Source: Litoditis marina | Taxonomy: Eukaryota; Nematoda; Chromadorea; Rhabditida; Rhabditidae | Length of the DNA stretch: 64,000 nt | Assembly (NCBI GenBank): GCA_964036275.1 | Contig: OZ038434.1 | Location: 20,201,879 to 20,265,878 of the forward strand | Direction: 5' to 3' | Shown: piece after piece, positions 13,901-25,900 of the stretch | How the letters are laid out: the number at the start of each line of letters is the position of its first letter | Position numbering within the stretch: the stretch's first letter is position 1 | The notes under the pieces: model-generated | The model's database searches: none | What the model saw: only the letters and a program-made list of their open reading frames with translations | Told to the model about the DNA's origin: nothing | Program-made: the position numbers and the translations under genes

Positions 13901-16900
13901 AACACCCCCAAGTTGACGTGAATGGAGTTGCGATTTTCGCCCTACGTGGGATTTAGTGTTCAAACTTGGTATTTTTGAACTCCTCTCATGTGTAGAAACT
14001 CAAAAATGTTCATCTTATTTGCATAAGTTGAAACAGTCCCGAAATAATTGAGTGGCGGTGCTAACCAAAAACACCCCCAAATTGACGTGAATGGAGTTGC
14101 GATTTTTGCCCTACGTGAGATTTAGTATTCAAACTTGGTATTTTTGAACTCCTCTTATGTGTAGAAACTTAAAAATGTTCATCTTATTTGCATAAGTTGA
14201 AACAGTCCCGAAATAATTGAGTGGCCGTGCTAACCAAAAACACCCCCAAGTTGACGTGAATGAAGTTGCGATTTTCGCCCTACGTGGAATTTAGTGTTCA
14301 AACTTGGTATTTTTGAACTCCTCTCATGTGTAGAAACTCAAAAATGTTCATCTTATTAGCATGAGTTGAAACAGTCCTGAAATAATTGAGTGGCGGTGCT
14401 AACCAAAAACACCCCCAAATTGACGTGAATGGAGTTGCGATTTTCGCCCTACGTGAGATTTAGTATTCAAACTTGGTATTTTTGAACTCCTCTCATGTGT
14501 AGAAACTTAAAAATGTTCATCTTATTTGCATAAGTTGAAACAGTCCCGAAATAATTGAGTGGCCGTGCTAACCAAAAACACCCCCAAGTCCAAGTTGACG
14601 TGAATGGAGTTGCGATTTTCGACCTACGTGAGATTTAGTGTTCAAACTTGGTATTTTTGAACTCCTCTCATGTGTAGAAACTCGTAAATATGCATCTTAT
14701 TAGCATAAGGTGAAACAGTCCCGAAATATTTGAGTGGCGGTGCTAACCAAAAACACCCCCAAATTGACGTGAATGGAGTTGCGATTTTCGCCCTACGTGA
14801 GATTTAGTATTCGAACTTGGTATTTTTGAACTCCTCTCATGTGTAGAAACTTAAAAATTTTCATCTTATTTGCATAAGTTGAAACAGTCCCGAAATAATT
14901 GAGTGGCCGTGCTAACCAAAAACACCCCCAAGTTGACGTGAATGGAGTTGCGATTTTCGCCCTACGTGAGATTTAGTGTTCAAACTTGGTATTTTTGAAC
15001 TCCTCTCATGTGTAGAAACTCGTAAATATTCATCTTATTAGCATAAGGTGAAACAGTCCCGAAATATTTGAGTGGCGGTGCTAAACAAAAACACCCCCAA
15101 ATTGACGTGAATGGAGTTGCGATTTTCGCCCTACGTGAGATTTAGTATTCGAACTTGGTATTTTTGAACTCCTCTTATGTGTAGAAACTTAAAAATGTTC
15201 ATCTTATTTGCATAAGTTGAAACAGTCCCGAAATAATTGAGTGGCCGTGCTAACCAAAAACACCCCCAAGTTGACGTGAATGGAGTTGCGATTTTTGCCC
15301 TACGTGAGATTTAGTGTTCAAACTTGGTATATTTGAACTCCTCTCATGTGTAGAAACTTCAAAATGTTCATCTTATTAGCATAAGTTAAAACAGTCCCGA
15401 AATAATTGAGTGGCGGTGCTAACCAAAAACACCCCCAAGTTGACGTGAATGGAGTTGCGATTTTCGCCCTACGTGAGATTTAGTGCTCAAACTTGGTATT
15501 TTTGAACCCCTCTCATGTGTAGAAACTAAAAAATGTTCATCTTATTAGCATAAGTTGAAACAGTCCCGAATTAATTGAGTGGCGGTGCTAACCAAAAACA
15601 CCCCCAAGTTGACGTGAATGGAGTTGCGATTTTCGCCCTACGTGGGAATTAGTGTTCAAACTTGGTAAATTTTTGAACTCCTCTCATGTGTAGAAACTAA
15701 AAAAATGTTCATCTTATTAGCATAAGTTGAAACAGTCCCGAAATAATTGAGTGGCGGTGCTAACCAAAAACACCCCCAAGTTGACGTGAATGGAGTTGCG
15801 ATTTTTCCCCTACGTGGGATTTAGTGTTCAAACTTGGTATTTTTGAACTCCTCTCATGTGTAGAAACTTAAAAATGTTCATCTTATTATCATAAGTTGAA
15901 ACAGTCCCGACATAATTGAGTGGCGGTGCTAACCAAAAACACCCCCAAGTTGACGTGAATGGAGTTGCGATTTTCGCCCTACGTGAGATTTAGTGTTCAA
16001 ACTTGGTATTTTTGAACTCCTCTCATGTGTAGAAACTAAAAAATGTTCATCTTATTAGCATAAGGTGAAACAGTCCCGAAATATTTGAGTGGCGGTGCTA
16101 AACAAAAACACCCCCAAATTGACGTGAATGGAGTTGCGATTTTCGCCCTACGTGAGATTTAGTGTTCAAACTTGGTATTTTTGAACTCCCCTCATGTGTA
16201 GAAACTTAAAAATGTTCATCTTATTAGCATAAGTTGAAACAGTCCCGAAATAATTGAGTGGCGGTGCTAACCAAAAACACCCCCAAGTTGACGTGAATGG
16301 AGTTGCGATTTTCGCCCTACGTGGGATTTAGTGTTCAAACTTGGTATTTTTGAACTCCTCTCATGTGTAGAAACTAAAAAATGTTCATCTTATTAGCATA
16401 AGTTGAAACAGTCCCGAAATAATTGAGTGGCGGTGCTAACCAAAAACACCCCCAAGTTGACGTGAATGGAGTTGCGATTTTCCCCCTACGTGGGATTTAG
16501 TGTTCAAACTTGGTATTTTTGAACTCCTCTCATGTGTAGAAACTTAAAAGTGTTCATCTTATTAGCATAAGTTGAAACAGTCCCGAAATAATTGAGTGGC
16601 GGTGCTAACCAAAAACACCCCCAAGTTGACGTGAATGGAGTTGCGATTTTCGCCCTACGTGAGATTTAGTGTTCAAACTTGGTATTTTTGAACTCCTCTC
16701 ATGTGTAGAAACTTAAAAATGATCATCTTATTAGCATAAGTTGAAACAGTCCCGAAATAATTGAGTGGCGGTGCTAACCAAAAACACCCCCAAGTTGACG
16801 TGAATGGAGTTGCGATTTTCGCCCTACGTGGGATTTAGTGTTCAAACTTGGTATTTTCTGAACTCCTCTCATGTGTAGAAACTCAAAAATGTTCATCTTA

Positions 16901-18499
16901 TTTGCATAAGTTGAAACAGTCCCGAAATAATTGAGTGGCGGTGCTAACCAAAAACACCCCCAAATTGACGTGAATGGAGTTGCGATTTTCGCCCTACGTG
17001 AGATTTAGTATTCAAACTTGGTATTTTTGAACTCCTCTTATGTGTAGAAACTTAAAAATGTTCATCTTATTTGCATAAGTTGAAACAGTCCCGAAATAAT
17101 TGAGTGGCCGTGCTGACCAAAAACACCCCCAAGTTGACGTGAATGGAGTTGCGATTTTCGCCCTACGTGGGATTTAGTGTTCAAACTTGGTATTTTTGAA
17201 CTCCTCTCATGTGGAGAAACTCAAAAATGTTCATCTTATTTGCATAAGTTGAAACAGTCCCGAAATAATTGAGTGGCGGTGCTAACCAAAAACACCCCCA
17301 AATTGACGTGAATGGAGTTGCGATTTTCGCCCTACGTGGGATTTAGTGTTCAAACTTGGTATTTTTGAACTCCTCTCATGTGTAGAAACTTAAAAATGTT
17401 CATCTTATTAGCATAAGTTGAAACAGTCCCGAAATAATTGAGTGGCGGTGCTAACCAAAAACACCCCCAAGTTGACGTGAATGGAGTTGCGATTTTCGCC
17501 CTACGTGGGATTTAGTGTTCAAACTTGGTATTTTTGAACTCCTCTCATGTGTAGAAACTCAAAAATGTTCATCTTATTTGCATAAGTTGAAACAGTCCCG
17601 AAATAATTGAGTGGCGGTGCTAACCAAAAACACCCCCAAATTGACGTGAATGGAGTTGCGATTTTTGCCCTACGTGAGATTTAGTATTCAAACTTGGTAT
17701 TTTTGAACTCCTCTTATGTGTAGAAACTTAAAAATGTTCATCTTATTTGCATAAGTTGAAACAGTCCCGAAATAATTGAGTGGCCGTGCTAACCAAAAAC
17801 ACCCCCAAGTTGACGTGAATGAAGTTGCGATTTTCGCCCTACGTGGAATTTAGTGTTCAAACTTGGTATTTTTGAACTCCTCTCATGTGTAGAAACTCAA
17901 AAATGTTCATCTTATTAGCATGAGTTGAAACAGTCCTGAAATAATTGAGTGGCGGTGCTAACCAAAAACACCCCCAAATTGACGTGAATGGAGTTGCGAT
18001 TTTCGCCCTACGTGAGATTTAGTATTCAAACTTGGTATTTTTGAACTCCTCTCATGTGTAGAAACTTAAAAATGTTCATCTTATTTGCATAAGTTGAAAC
18101 AGTCCCGAAATAATTGAGTGGCCGTGCTAACCAAAAACACCCCCAAGTCCAAGTTGACGTGAATGGAGTTGCGATTTTCGACCTACGTGAGATTTAGTGT
18201 TCAAACTTGGTATTTTTGAACTCCTCTCATGTGTAGAAACTCGTAAATATGCATCTTATTAGCATAAGGTGAAACAGTCCCGAAATATTTGAGTGGCGGT
18301 GCTAACCAAAAACACCCCCAAATTGACGTGAATGGAGTTGCGATTTTCGCCCTACGTGAGATTTAGTATTCGAACTTGGTATTTTTGAACTCCTCTCATG
18401 TGTAGAAACTTAAAAATTTTCATCTTATTTGCATAAGTTGAAACAGTCCCGAAATAATTGAGTGGCCGTGCTAACCAAAAACACCCCCAAGTTGACGTG
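11000..18499. repeat. Nested satellite A duplications (8-, 11- and 21-monomer spacing)
   Basis: A marker monomer with GCATGAGTTGAAACAGTCCTG occurs near 11148, 12501, 14360 and 17919. The spacings are 1,353 bp (8 monomers), 1,859 bp (11) and 3,559 bp (21). The monomer with a doubled AAGTCC occurs near 14588 and 18147, again about 3,559 bp apart. The 14.6-kb and 18.1-kb regions are therefore copies of one another, and only the second is interrupted by the 1.47-kb insertion. Confidence 0.8.
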
Positions 18500-18549
18500 C
18501 ATAGACAATGTTTCAGGAGTAGCGCCCGAGAATACCGGTACTTGCGCGC
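18500..18549 (+). repeat. Left terminal inverted repeat of the insertion
   Basis: After six end bases it reads CAATG (18506-18510), a seven-base spacer, AGTAGCGC (18518-18525), and then GGTACTTGCGCGC (18537-18549). The same blocks occur in the same order on the opposite strand at the right end, with equal spacing between the first two. Confidence 0.7.
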
Positions 18550-18614
18550 TAGAACACCGCAATGACCGATTTGACACATAGGTTGTCGCGCTATTCTTGG
18601 GTGCAAGTACCGGT
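18534..18614. repeat. Subterminal inverted repeat ACCGGTACTTGC / GCAAGTACCGGT
   Basis: ACCGGTACTTGC at 18534-18545 and its exact complement at 18603-18614 form a 12-bp stem with a 57-base loop. The same motif appears near the right end at 19899-19910 and, shortened, at 19921-19930. Repeated subterminal motifs are typical transposase-binding sites in several DNA transposon families; that role is inferred here. Confidence 0.65.
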
Positions 18615-18644
18615 AATGTTCGGCGCAACTAGCGCTTTCATCGT

Positions 18645-18657
18645 GCGGTAGCACCGC
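18645..18657. repeat. Short palindrome GCGGT-AGC-ACCGC
   Basis: A perfect 5-bp stem with a 3-base loop inside the left part of the insertion, just before the AT-rich core begins. Confidence 0.5.
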
Positions 18658-18679
18658 TTTTTGGATTACAGCCATACGA

Positions 18680-19620
18680 AAATTTGCTCGCTACCAAAAT
18701 TTTATTCATTCGTAAAAAACGTTGAATTACAATCAAACATATTCGTATGTTCCCATATAATACAAACATGTATACAAAAAAACCATAAACTTGAAAACAA
18801 GTTAAAAACATAGCACAACTATAACTAAATAGACTCGTAGATTCGTTAGTAAAGATAAAGTGAATTACTATTAACAAGATGGTAGGAACAGAAAATCGAC
18901 ATTTACATTACCTGATCTACAGAAAAGAGATAATATATGAATGGATGATACAATAATTGATAAACATCCTCAAAAAACCTCTCTGTTTTTGAATGAGTAT
19001 TCTTCCTCTAAAAAACAAATATCTAGAGAGTAGGTCATCATTAAATTTCTCAGAGAACCAAAAATTATACAATTCAGCTATTTAACGAAACCTCTATAAG
19101 TCGAAGAAGTAAAACTACTTTGAAAACGTTTCTGTTGTACTTTATAAAACCTAACAACTAACAAGTGAAACTCTCAGACGATTCTCGAGAAATAACTGTA
19201 CCAACTTATGTTTCATGTCGGCTATCTAACTGACGAGTGATTTGAGATTGAAGAGATGCAGACGACGTCTTGTGTCTGCGTACAAGTAGAAATCTTTCCG
19301 GTTGATCTTCATGAATATTGATCTGAAATTAATACTTACACTCAAACAGAAGAAAGAGTTCATGCTTACACCTCTATATACAACAGAACAACACGGAAAT
19401 TCTTTCAAAGTGTTGCATAATAATTATGACAATGTAATAAATAGCTCTAAAAATACGAAAATTAAACAGATCAAAACTCATTCTATCTCGAACCGAGCAC
19501 ACGAAAAGAAGATTCTGAACCAATATATCAATTTTACTAACGTTTAAAGTAACCACTTACAAAATAAGAGAAAAAATAACTAAGAGAACACCCGACCGAC
19601 GAGCGGTTGCGCAGTCGAGA
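18680..19620. other. AT-rich interior of the insertion, no gene recognised
   Basis: The composition changes sharply to AT-rich single-copy-looking DNA. Short open frames exist on both strands, none longer than 81 residues and none with a convincing domain. There are no tandem repeats, no tRNA-like motifs and no similarity to the flanking satellite that I can see. Confidence 0.6.
19302..19547 (+). other. Unrecognised 81-residue open frame, possible remnant of a DNA-binding domain
   Basis: It is the only open frame inside the insertion whose composition looks protein-like: lysine- and asparagine-rich, with residues 26-41 reading YTTEQHGNSFKVLHNN and a later RAHEK at about residues 66-70. The spacing of an aromatic-T-x-E-Q start, a K-V-L helix and a later R-x-H-E-K loosely recalls helix-turn-helix domains found at the N-terminus of some animal transposon proteins. 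I cannot confirm that by eye. There is no downstream catalytic region, so at best it is a decayed fragment. It may equally be a chance frame. Confidence 0.15.
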
Positions 19621-19699
19621 AGTGGAGGGCGGTTTGAAAACAATTTTTCATCAATCAATAACATATCTGGCGGTACTCGCGCTCACTGTGAAAACGCTG

Positions 19700-19849
19700 G
19701 CAGCTTAAAATACCGGAGAAGATGCAGGCTTAAATACTGGTGTCGAATTAGCCTGCATCTCCTTATGAATTTCAAAAAGTACAGGCGACATCTGACTGAC
19801 CCCGGTATTTTAAGTTGCAAAATTGGCGAGTCCGGTATTTTAAGTTGCA
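19700..19849. repeat. Three copies of a CCGGTATTTTAAGTTGCA motif
   Basis: Two direct copies lie at 19802-19819 and 19832-19849, 30 bp apart. A third, slightly different copy is inverted at about 19700-19715. With the palindromes around it, this suggests a structured subterminal region of the element. Confidence 0.6.
19721..19759. repeat. Perfect 10-bp inverted repeat GATGCAGGCT / AGCCTGCATC
   Basis: The arms are at 19721-19730 and 19750-19759 with a 19-base loop. The flanks GGAG and CTCC extend the symmetry imperfectly. It lies between the AT-rich core and the right subterminal repeats. Confidence 0.6.
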
Positions 19850-19864
19850 GCGGTTTTTCAGAGC

Positions 19865-19878
19865 GCAGGGCCCCCTGC
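19865..19878. repeat. GC-rich palindrome GCAGGG-CC-CCCTGC
   Basis: A perfect 6-bp stem with a 2-base loop near the right end of the insertion, in a short GC-rich patch unlike the AT-rich core. Confidence 0.5.
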
Positions 19879-19916
19879 CCGGCGGGTTATTCCAGTGAGC
19901 AAGTACCGGTATTGTC

Positions 19917-19972
19917 GCGCGCAAGTACCGATTTTTGCTATTGTCCTGCGCTACTACCGACTCATTGCCTGA
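19917..19972 (-). repeat. Right terminal inverted repeat of the insertion
   Basis: On the plus strand it reads GCGCGCAAGTACC (19917-19929), GCGCTACT (19948-19955), a seven-base spacer and CATTG (19963-19967), then five end bases. This mirrors the left end, with several extra bases between the inner blocks. Confidence 0.7.
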
Positions 19973-22900
19973 GTGAATGGAGTTGCGATTTTCGCCCTAC
20001 GTGAGATTTAGTGTTCAAACTTGGTATTTTTGAACTCCTCTCATGTGTAGAAACTCGTAAATATTCATCTTATTAGCATAAGGTGAAACAGTCCCGAAAT
20101 ATTTGAGTGGCGGTGCTAAACAAAAACACCCCCAAATTGACGTGAATGGAGTTGCGATTTTCGCCCTACGTGAGATTTAGTATTCGAACTTGGTATTTTT
20201 GAACTCCTCTTATGTGTAGAAACTTAAAAATGTTCATCTTATTTGCATAAGTTGAAACAGTCCCGAAATAATTGAGTGGCCGTGCTAACCAAAAACACCC
20301 CCAAGTTGACGTGAATGGAGTTGCGATTTTTGCCCTACGTGAGATTTAGTGTTCAAACTTGGTATATTTGAACTCCTCTCATGTGTAGAAACTTCAAAAT
20401 GTTCATCTTATTAGCATAAGTTAAAACAGTCCCGAAATAATTGAGTGGCGGTGCTAACCAAAAACACCCCCAAGTTGACGTGAATGGAGTTGCGATTTTC
20501 GCCCTACGTGAGATTTAGTGCTCAAACTTGGTATTTTTGAACCCCTCTCATGTGTAGAAACTAAAAAATGTTCATCTTATTAGCATAAGTTGAAACAGTC
20601 CCGAATTAATTGAGTGGCGGTGCTAACCAAAAACACCCCCAAGTTGACGTGAATGGAGTTGCGATTTTCGCCCTACGTGGGAATTAGTGTTCAAACTTGG
20701 TAAATTTTTGAACTCCTCTCATGTGTAGAAACTAAAAAAATGTTCATATTATTAGCATAAGTTGAAACAGTCCCGAAATAATTGAGTGGCGGTGCTAACC
20801 AAAAACACCCCCAAGTTGACGTGAATGGAGTTGCGATTTTTGCCCTACGTGGGAATTAGTGTTCAAACTTGGTAAATTTTTGAACTCCTCTCATGTGTAG
20901 AAACTAAAAAAATGTTCATCTTATTAGCATAAGTTGAAACAGTCCCGAAATAATTGAGTGGCGGTGCTAACCAAAAACACCCCCAAGTTGACGTGAATGG
21001 AGTTGCGATTTTCGCCCTACGTGAGATTTAGTGCTCAAACTTGGTATTTTTGAACTCCTCTCATGTGTAGAAACTAAAAAATGTTCATCTTATTAGCATA
21101 AGTTGAAACAGTCCCGAATTAATTGAGTGGCGGTGCTAACCAAAAACACCCCCAAGTTGACGTGAATGGAGTTGCGATTTTCGCCCTACGTGGGAATTAG
21201 TGTTCAAACTTGGTAAATTTTTGAACTCCTCTCATGTGTAGAAACTAAAAAAATGTTCATCTTATTAGCATAAGTTAAAACAGTCCCGAAATAATTGAGT
21301 GGCGGTGCTAACCAAAAACACCCCCAAGTTGACGTGAATGGAGTTGCGATTTTCGCCCTACGTGAGATTTAGTGCTCAAACTTGGTATTTTTGAACTCCT
21401 CTCATGTGTAGAAACTAAAAAATGTTCATCTTATTAGCATAAGTTGAAACAGTCCCGAATTAATTGAGTGGCGGTGCTAACCAAAAACACCCCCAAGTTG
21501 ACGTGAATGGAGTTGCGATTTTCGCCCTACGTGGGAATTAGTGTTCAAACTTGGTAAATTTTTGAACTCCTCTCATGTGTAGAAACTAAAAAAATGTTCA
21601 TCTTATTAGCATAAGTTGAAACAGTCCCGAAATAATTGAGTGGCGGTGCTAACCAAAAACACCCCCAAGTTGACGTGAATGGAGTTGCGATTTTTCCCCT
21701 ACGTGGGATTTAGTGTTCAAACTTGGTATTTTTGAACTCCTCTCATGTGTAGAAACTTAAAAATGTTCATCTTATTATCATAAGTTGAAACAGTCCCGAC
21801 ATAATTGAGTGGCGGTGCTAACCAAAAACACCCCCAAGTTGACGTGAATGGAGTTGCGATTTTCGCCCTACGTGAGATTTAGTGTTCAAACTTGGTATTT
21901 TTGAACTCCTCTCATGTGTAGAAACTTAAAAATGTTCATCTTATTAGCATAAGTTGAAACAGTCCCGAAATAATTGAGTGGCGGTGCTAACCAAAAACAC
22001 CCCCAAGTTGACGTGAATGGAGTTGCGATTTCCGCCCTACGTGGGATTAAGTGTTCAAACTTGGTATTTTTGAACTCCTCTCATGTGTAGAAACTCAAAA
22101 ATGTTCATCTTATTTGCATAAGTTGAAACAGTCCCGAAATAATTGAGTGGCGGTGCTAACCAAAAACACCCCCAAATTGACGTGAATGGAGTTGCGATTT
22201 TCGCCCTACGTGGGATTTAGTGTTCAAACTTGGTACTTTTGAACTCCTCTCGTGTGTAGGAACTCAAAAATGTTCATCTTATTAGCATAAGTTGAAACAG
22301 TCCCGAATTAATTGAGTGGCGGTGCTAACCAAAAACACCCCCAAGTTGACGTGAATGGAGTTGCGATTTTCGCCCTACGTGGGAATTAGTGTTCAAACTT
22401 GGTATTTTTGAACTCCTCTCATGTGTAGAAACTAAAAAATGTTCATCTTATTAGCATAAGTTGAAACAGTCCCGAAATAATTGAGTGGCGGTGCTAACCA
22501 AAAACACCCCCAAGTTGACGTGAATGGAGTTGCGATTTTCGCCCTACGTGAGATTTAGTGTTCAAACTTGGTATTTTTGAACTCCTCTCATGTGTAGAAA
22601 CTTAAAAATGTTTATCTTATTAGCATAAGTTGAAACAGTCCCGAAATAATTGAGTGGCCGTGCTAACCAAAAACACCCCCAAGTTGACGTGAATGGAGTT
22701 GCGATTTTTCCCCTACGTGGGATTTAGTGTTCAAACTTGGTATTTTTGAACTCCTCTCATGTGTAGAAACTCGTAAATATTCATCTTATTAGCATAAGTT
22801 GAAACAGTCCCGAAATATTTGAGTGGCGGTGCTAACCAAAAACACCCCCAAGTTGACGTGAATGGAGTTGCGATTTTCGCCCTACGTGAGATTTAGTATT

Positions 22901-25900
22901 CAAACTTGGTATTTTTGAACTCCTCTCATGTGTAGAAACTTAAAAATGTTCATCTTATTTGTATAAGTTGAAACAGTCCCGAAATAATTGAGTGGCGGTG
23001 CTAACCAAAAACACCCCCAAGTTGACGTGAATGGAGTTGCGATTTTTGCCCTACGTGAGAATTAGTGTTCAAACTTGGTATTTTTGAACTCCTCTCATGT
23101 GTAGAAACTTAAAAATGTTCATCTTATTAGCATAAGTTGAAACAGTCCCGAAATAATTGAGTGGCGGTGCTAACCAAAAACACCCCCAAATTGACGTGAA
23201 TGGAGTTGCGATTTTTGCCCTACGTGAGAATTAGTGTTCAAACTTGGTATTTTTGAACTCCTCTCATGTGTAGAAACTTAAAAATGTTCATCTTATTAGC
23301 ATAAGTTGAAACAGTCCCGAAATAATTGAGTGGCGGTGCTAACCAAAAACACCCCCAAATTGACGTGAATGGAGTTGCGATTTTTGCCCTACGTGAGAAT
23401 TAGTGTTCAAACTTGGTATTTTTGAACTCCTCTCATGTGTAGAAACTTAAAAATGTTCATCTTATTAGCATAAGTTGAAACAGTCCTGAAATAATTGAGT
23501 GGCGGTGCTTACCAAAAACACCCCCAAGTTGACGTGAATGGAGTTGCGATTTTCGCCCTACGTGAGATTTAGTATTCAAACTTGGTATTTTTGAACTCCT
23601 CTCATGTGTAGAAACTTAAAAATGTTCATCTTATTTGTATAAGTTGAAACAGTCCCGAAATAATTGAGTGGCGGTGCTAACCAAAAACACCCCCAAGTTG
23701 ACGTGAATGGAGTTGCGATTTTCGCCCTACGTGAGATTTAGTATTCAAACTTGGTATTTTTGAACTCCTCTCATGTGTAGAAACTTAAAAATGTTCATCT
23801 TATTTGCATAAGTTGAAACAGTCCCGAAATAATTGAGTGGCGGTGCTAACCAAAAACACCCCCAAGTTGACGTGAATGGAGTTGCGATTTTCGCCCTACG
23901 TGAGATTTAGTATTCAAACTTGGTATTTTTGAACTCCTCTCATGTGTAGAAACTTAAAAATGTTCATCTTATTTGCATAAGTTGAAACAGTCCCGAAATA
24001 ATTGAGTGGCGGTGCTAACCAAAAACACCCCCAAGTTGACGTGAATGGAGTTGCGATTTTCGCCCTACGTGAGATTTAGTATTCAAACTTTGTATTTTTG
24101 AACTCCCCTCATGTGTAGAAACTCAAAAATGTTCATCTTATAAGCATAAGTTGAAACAGTCCCGAAATAATTGAGTGGCGGTGCTAACCAAAAACACCCC
24201 CAAATTGACGTGAATGGAGTTGCGATTTTTGCCCTACGTGAGAATTAGTGTTCAAACTTGGTATTTTTGAACTCCTCTCATGTGTAGAAACTCAAAAATG
24301 TTCATCTTATTAGCATAAGTTGAAACAGTCCTGAAATAATTGAGTGGCGGTGCTTACCGAAAACACCCCCAAGTTGACGTGAATGGAGTTGCGATTTTCG
24401 CCCTACGTGAGATTTAGTATTCAAACTTGGTATTTTTGAACTCCTCTCATGTGTAGAAACTCAAAAATGTTCATCTTATTTGTATAAGTTGAAACAGTCC
24501 CGAAATAATTGAGTGGCGGTGCTAACCAAAAACACCCCCAAGTTGACGTGAATGGAGTTGCGATTTTCGCCCTACGTGAGATTTAGTATTCAAACTTGGT
24601 ATTTTTGAACTCCTCTCATGTGTAGAAACTTAAAAATGTTCATCTTATTTGCATAAGTTGAAACAGTCCCGAAATAATTGGGTGGCGGTGCTAACCAAAA
24701 ACACCCCCAAGTCCAAGTTGACGTGAATGGAGTTGCGATTTTCGCCGTACGTGAGATTTAGTATTCAAACTTGGTATTTCTGAACTCCTCTCATGTGTAG
24801 AAACTCAAAAATGTTCATCTTATTTGTATAAGTTGAAACAGTCCCGAAATAATTGAGTGGCGGTGCTAACCAAAAACACCCCCAAATTGACGTGAATGGA
24901 GTTGCGATTTTCGCCCTACGTGAGATTTAGTATTCAAACTTTGTATTTTTGAACTCCCCTCATGTGTAGAAACTCAAAAATGTTCATCTTATTAGCATAA
25001 GTTGAAACAGTCCCGAAATAATTGAGTGGCGGTGCTAACCAAAAACACCCCCAAATTGACGTGAATGGAGTTGCGATTTTTGCCCTACGTGAGAATTAGT
25101 GTTCAAACTTGGTATTTTTGAACTCCTCTCATGTGTAGAAACTCAAAAATGTTCATCTTATTAGCATAAGTTGAAACAGTCCTGAAATAATTGAGTGGCG
25201 GTGCTTACCGAAAACACCCCCAAGTTGACGTGAATGGAGTTGCGATTTTCGCCCTACGTGAGATTTAGTATTCAAACTTGGTATTTTTGAACTCCTCTCA
25301 TGTGTAGAAACTCAAAAATGTTCATCTTATTTGTATAAGTTGAAACAGTCCCGAAATAATTGAGTGGCGGTGCTAACCAAAAACACCCCCAAGTTGACGT
25401 GAATGGAGTTGCGATTTTCGCCCTACGTGAGATTTAGTATTCAAACTTGGTATTTTTGAACTCCTCTCATGTGTAGAAACTTAAAAATGTTCATCTTATT
25501 TGCATAAGTTGAAACAGTCCCGAAATAATTGAGTGGCGGTGCTAACCAAAAACACCCCCAAGTCCAAGTTGACGTGAATGGAGTTGCGATTTTCGCCGTA
25601 CGTGAGATTTAGTATTCAAACTTGGTATTTCTGAACTCCTCTCATGTGTAGAAACTTAAAAATGTTCATCTTATTTGTATAAGTTGAAACAGTCCCGAAA
25701 TAATTGAGTGGCCGTGCTAACCAAAAACACCCCCAAATTGACGTGAATGGAGTTGCGATTTTTGCCCTACGTGAGATTTAGTGTTCAAACTTGGTATTTT
25801 TGAACTCCTCTCATGTGTAGAAACTCAAAATTGTTCATCTTATTAGCATAAGTTGAAACAGTATTGAAATAATTGAGTGGCGGTGCTAACCAAAAACACC

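Larger units (their letters stand above)
1..18499. repeat. Satellite A, block 1 (169-bp tandem monomer)
   Basis: About 109 head-to-tail monomers. The phrase ACAGTCCCGAAATAATTGAG recurs at 1, 170, 339 and 507, giving a period of 168-169 bp. Other constant landmarks are TTGACGTGAATGGAGTTGCG, CCCTACGTG, AACTCCTCTCATGTGTAGAA and GCATAAGTTGAA. Each monomer has an odd palindrome (GCGA-TTT-TCGC) and a dyad (GTTCAAA, nine bases, TTTGAAC; for example 939-961). Monomers differ by a few substitutions and one-base indels, and these variants recur in order, showing higher-order organisation. No monomer has a plausible gene; the 73-residue frames at 266-487, 1787-2008 and 6352-6573 simply span two monomers. 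A length near 170 bp is common for centromeric or pericentromeric satellites, but location cannot be read from this sequence. Confidence 0.97.
18500..19972. mobile_element. Non-autonomous DNA-transposon-like insertion in satellite A
   Basis: This is the only long stretch unrelated to the three satellites. The flanks, ending ...TTGACGTG at 18499 and resuming GTGAATGGAG at 19973, are continuous in an uninterrupted paralogous monomer near 14,929-14,945. The insertion is thus 1,473 bp, with GTG on both sides (18497-18499 and 19973-19975), compatible with a 3-bp target-site duplication. The ends share an imperfect inverted repeat: CAATG, seven bases, AGTAGCGC at 18506-18525, mirrored at 19948-19967. 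The middle (about 18,680-19,620) is AT-rich with no recognisable transposase. I infer a defective cut-and-paste element of unknown superfamily; a fold-back element is the alternative. Three bases is short enough for chance or microhomology. Confidence 0.75.

Noticed and set aside
18352..18675. Minus-strand 107-residue frame across the left edge of the insertion
   Set aside because: It joins insertion sequence to satellite sequence and has no recognisable domain; the satellite half is the usual by-product frame.
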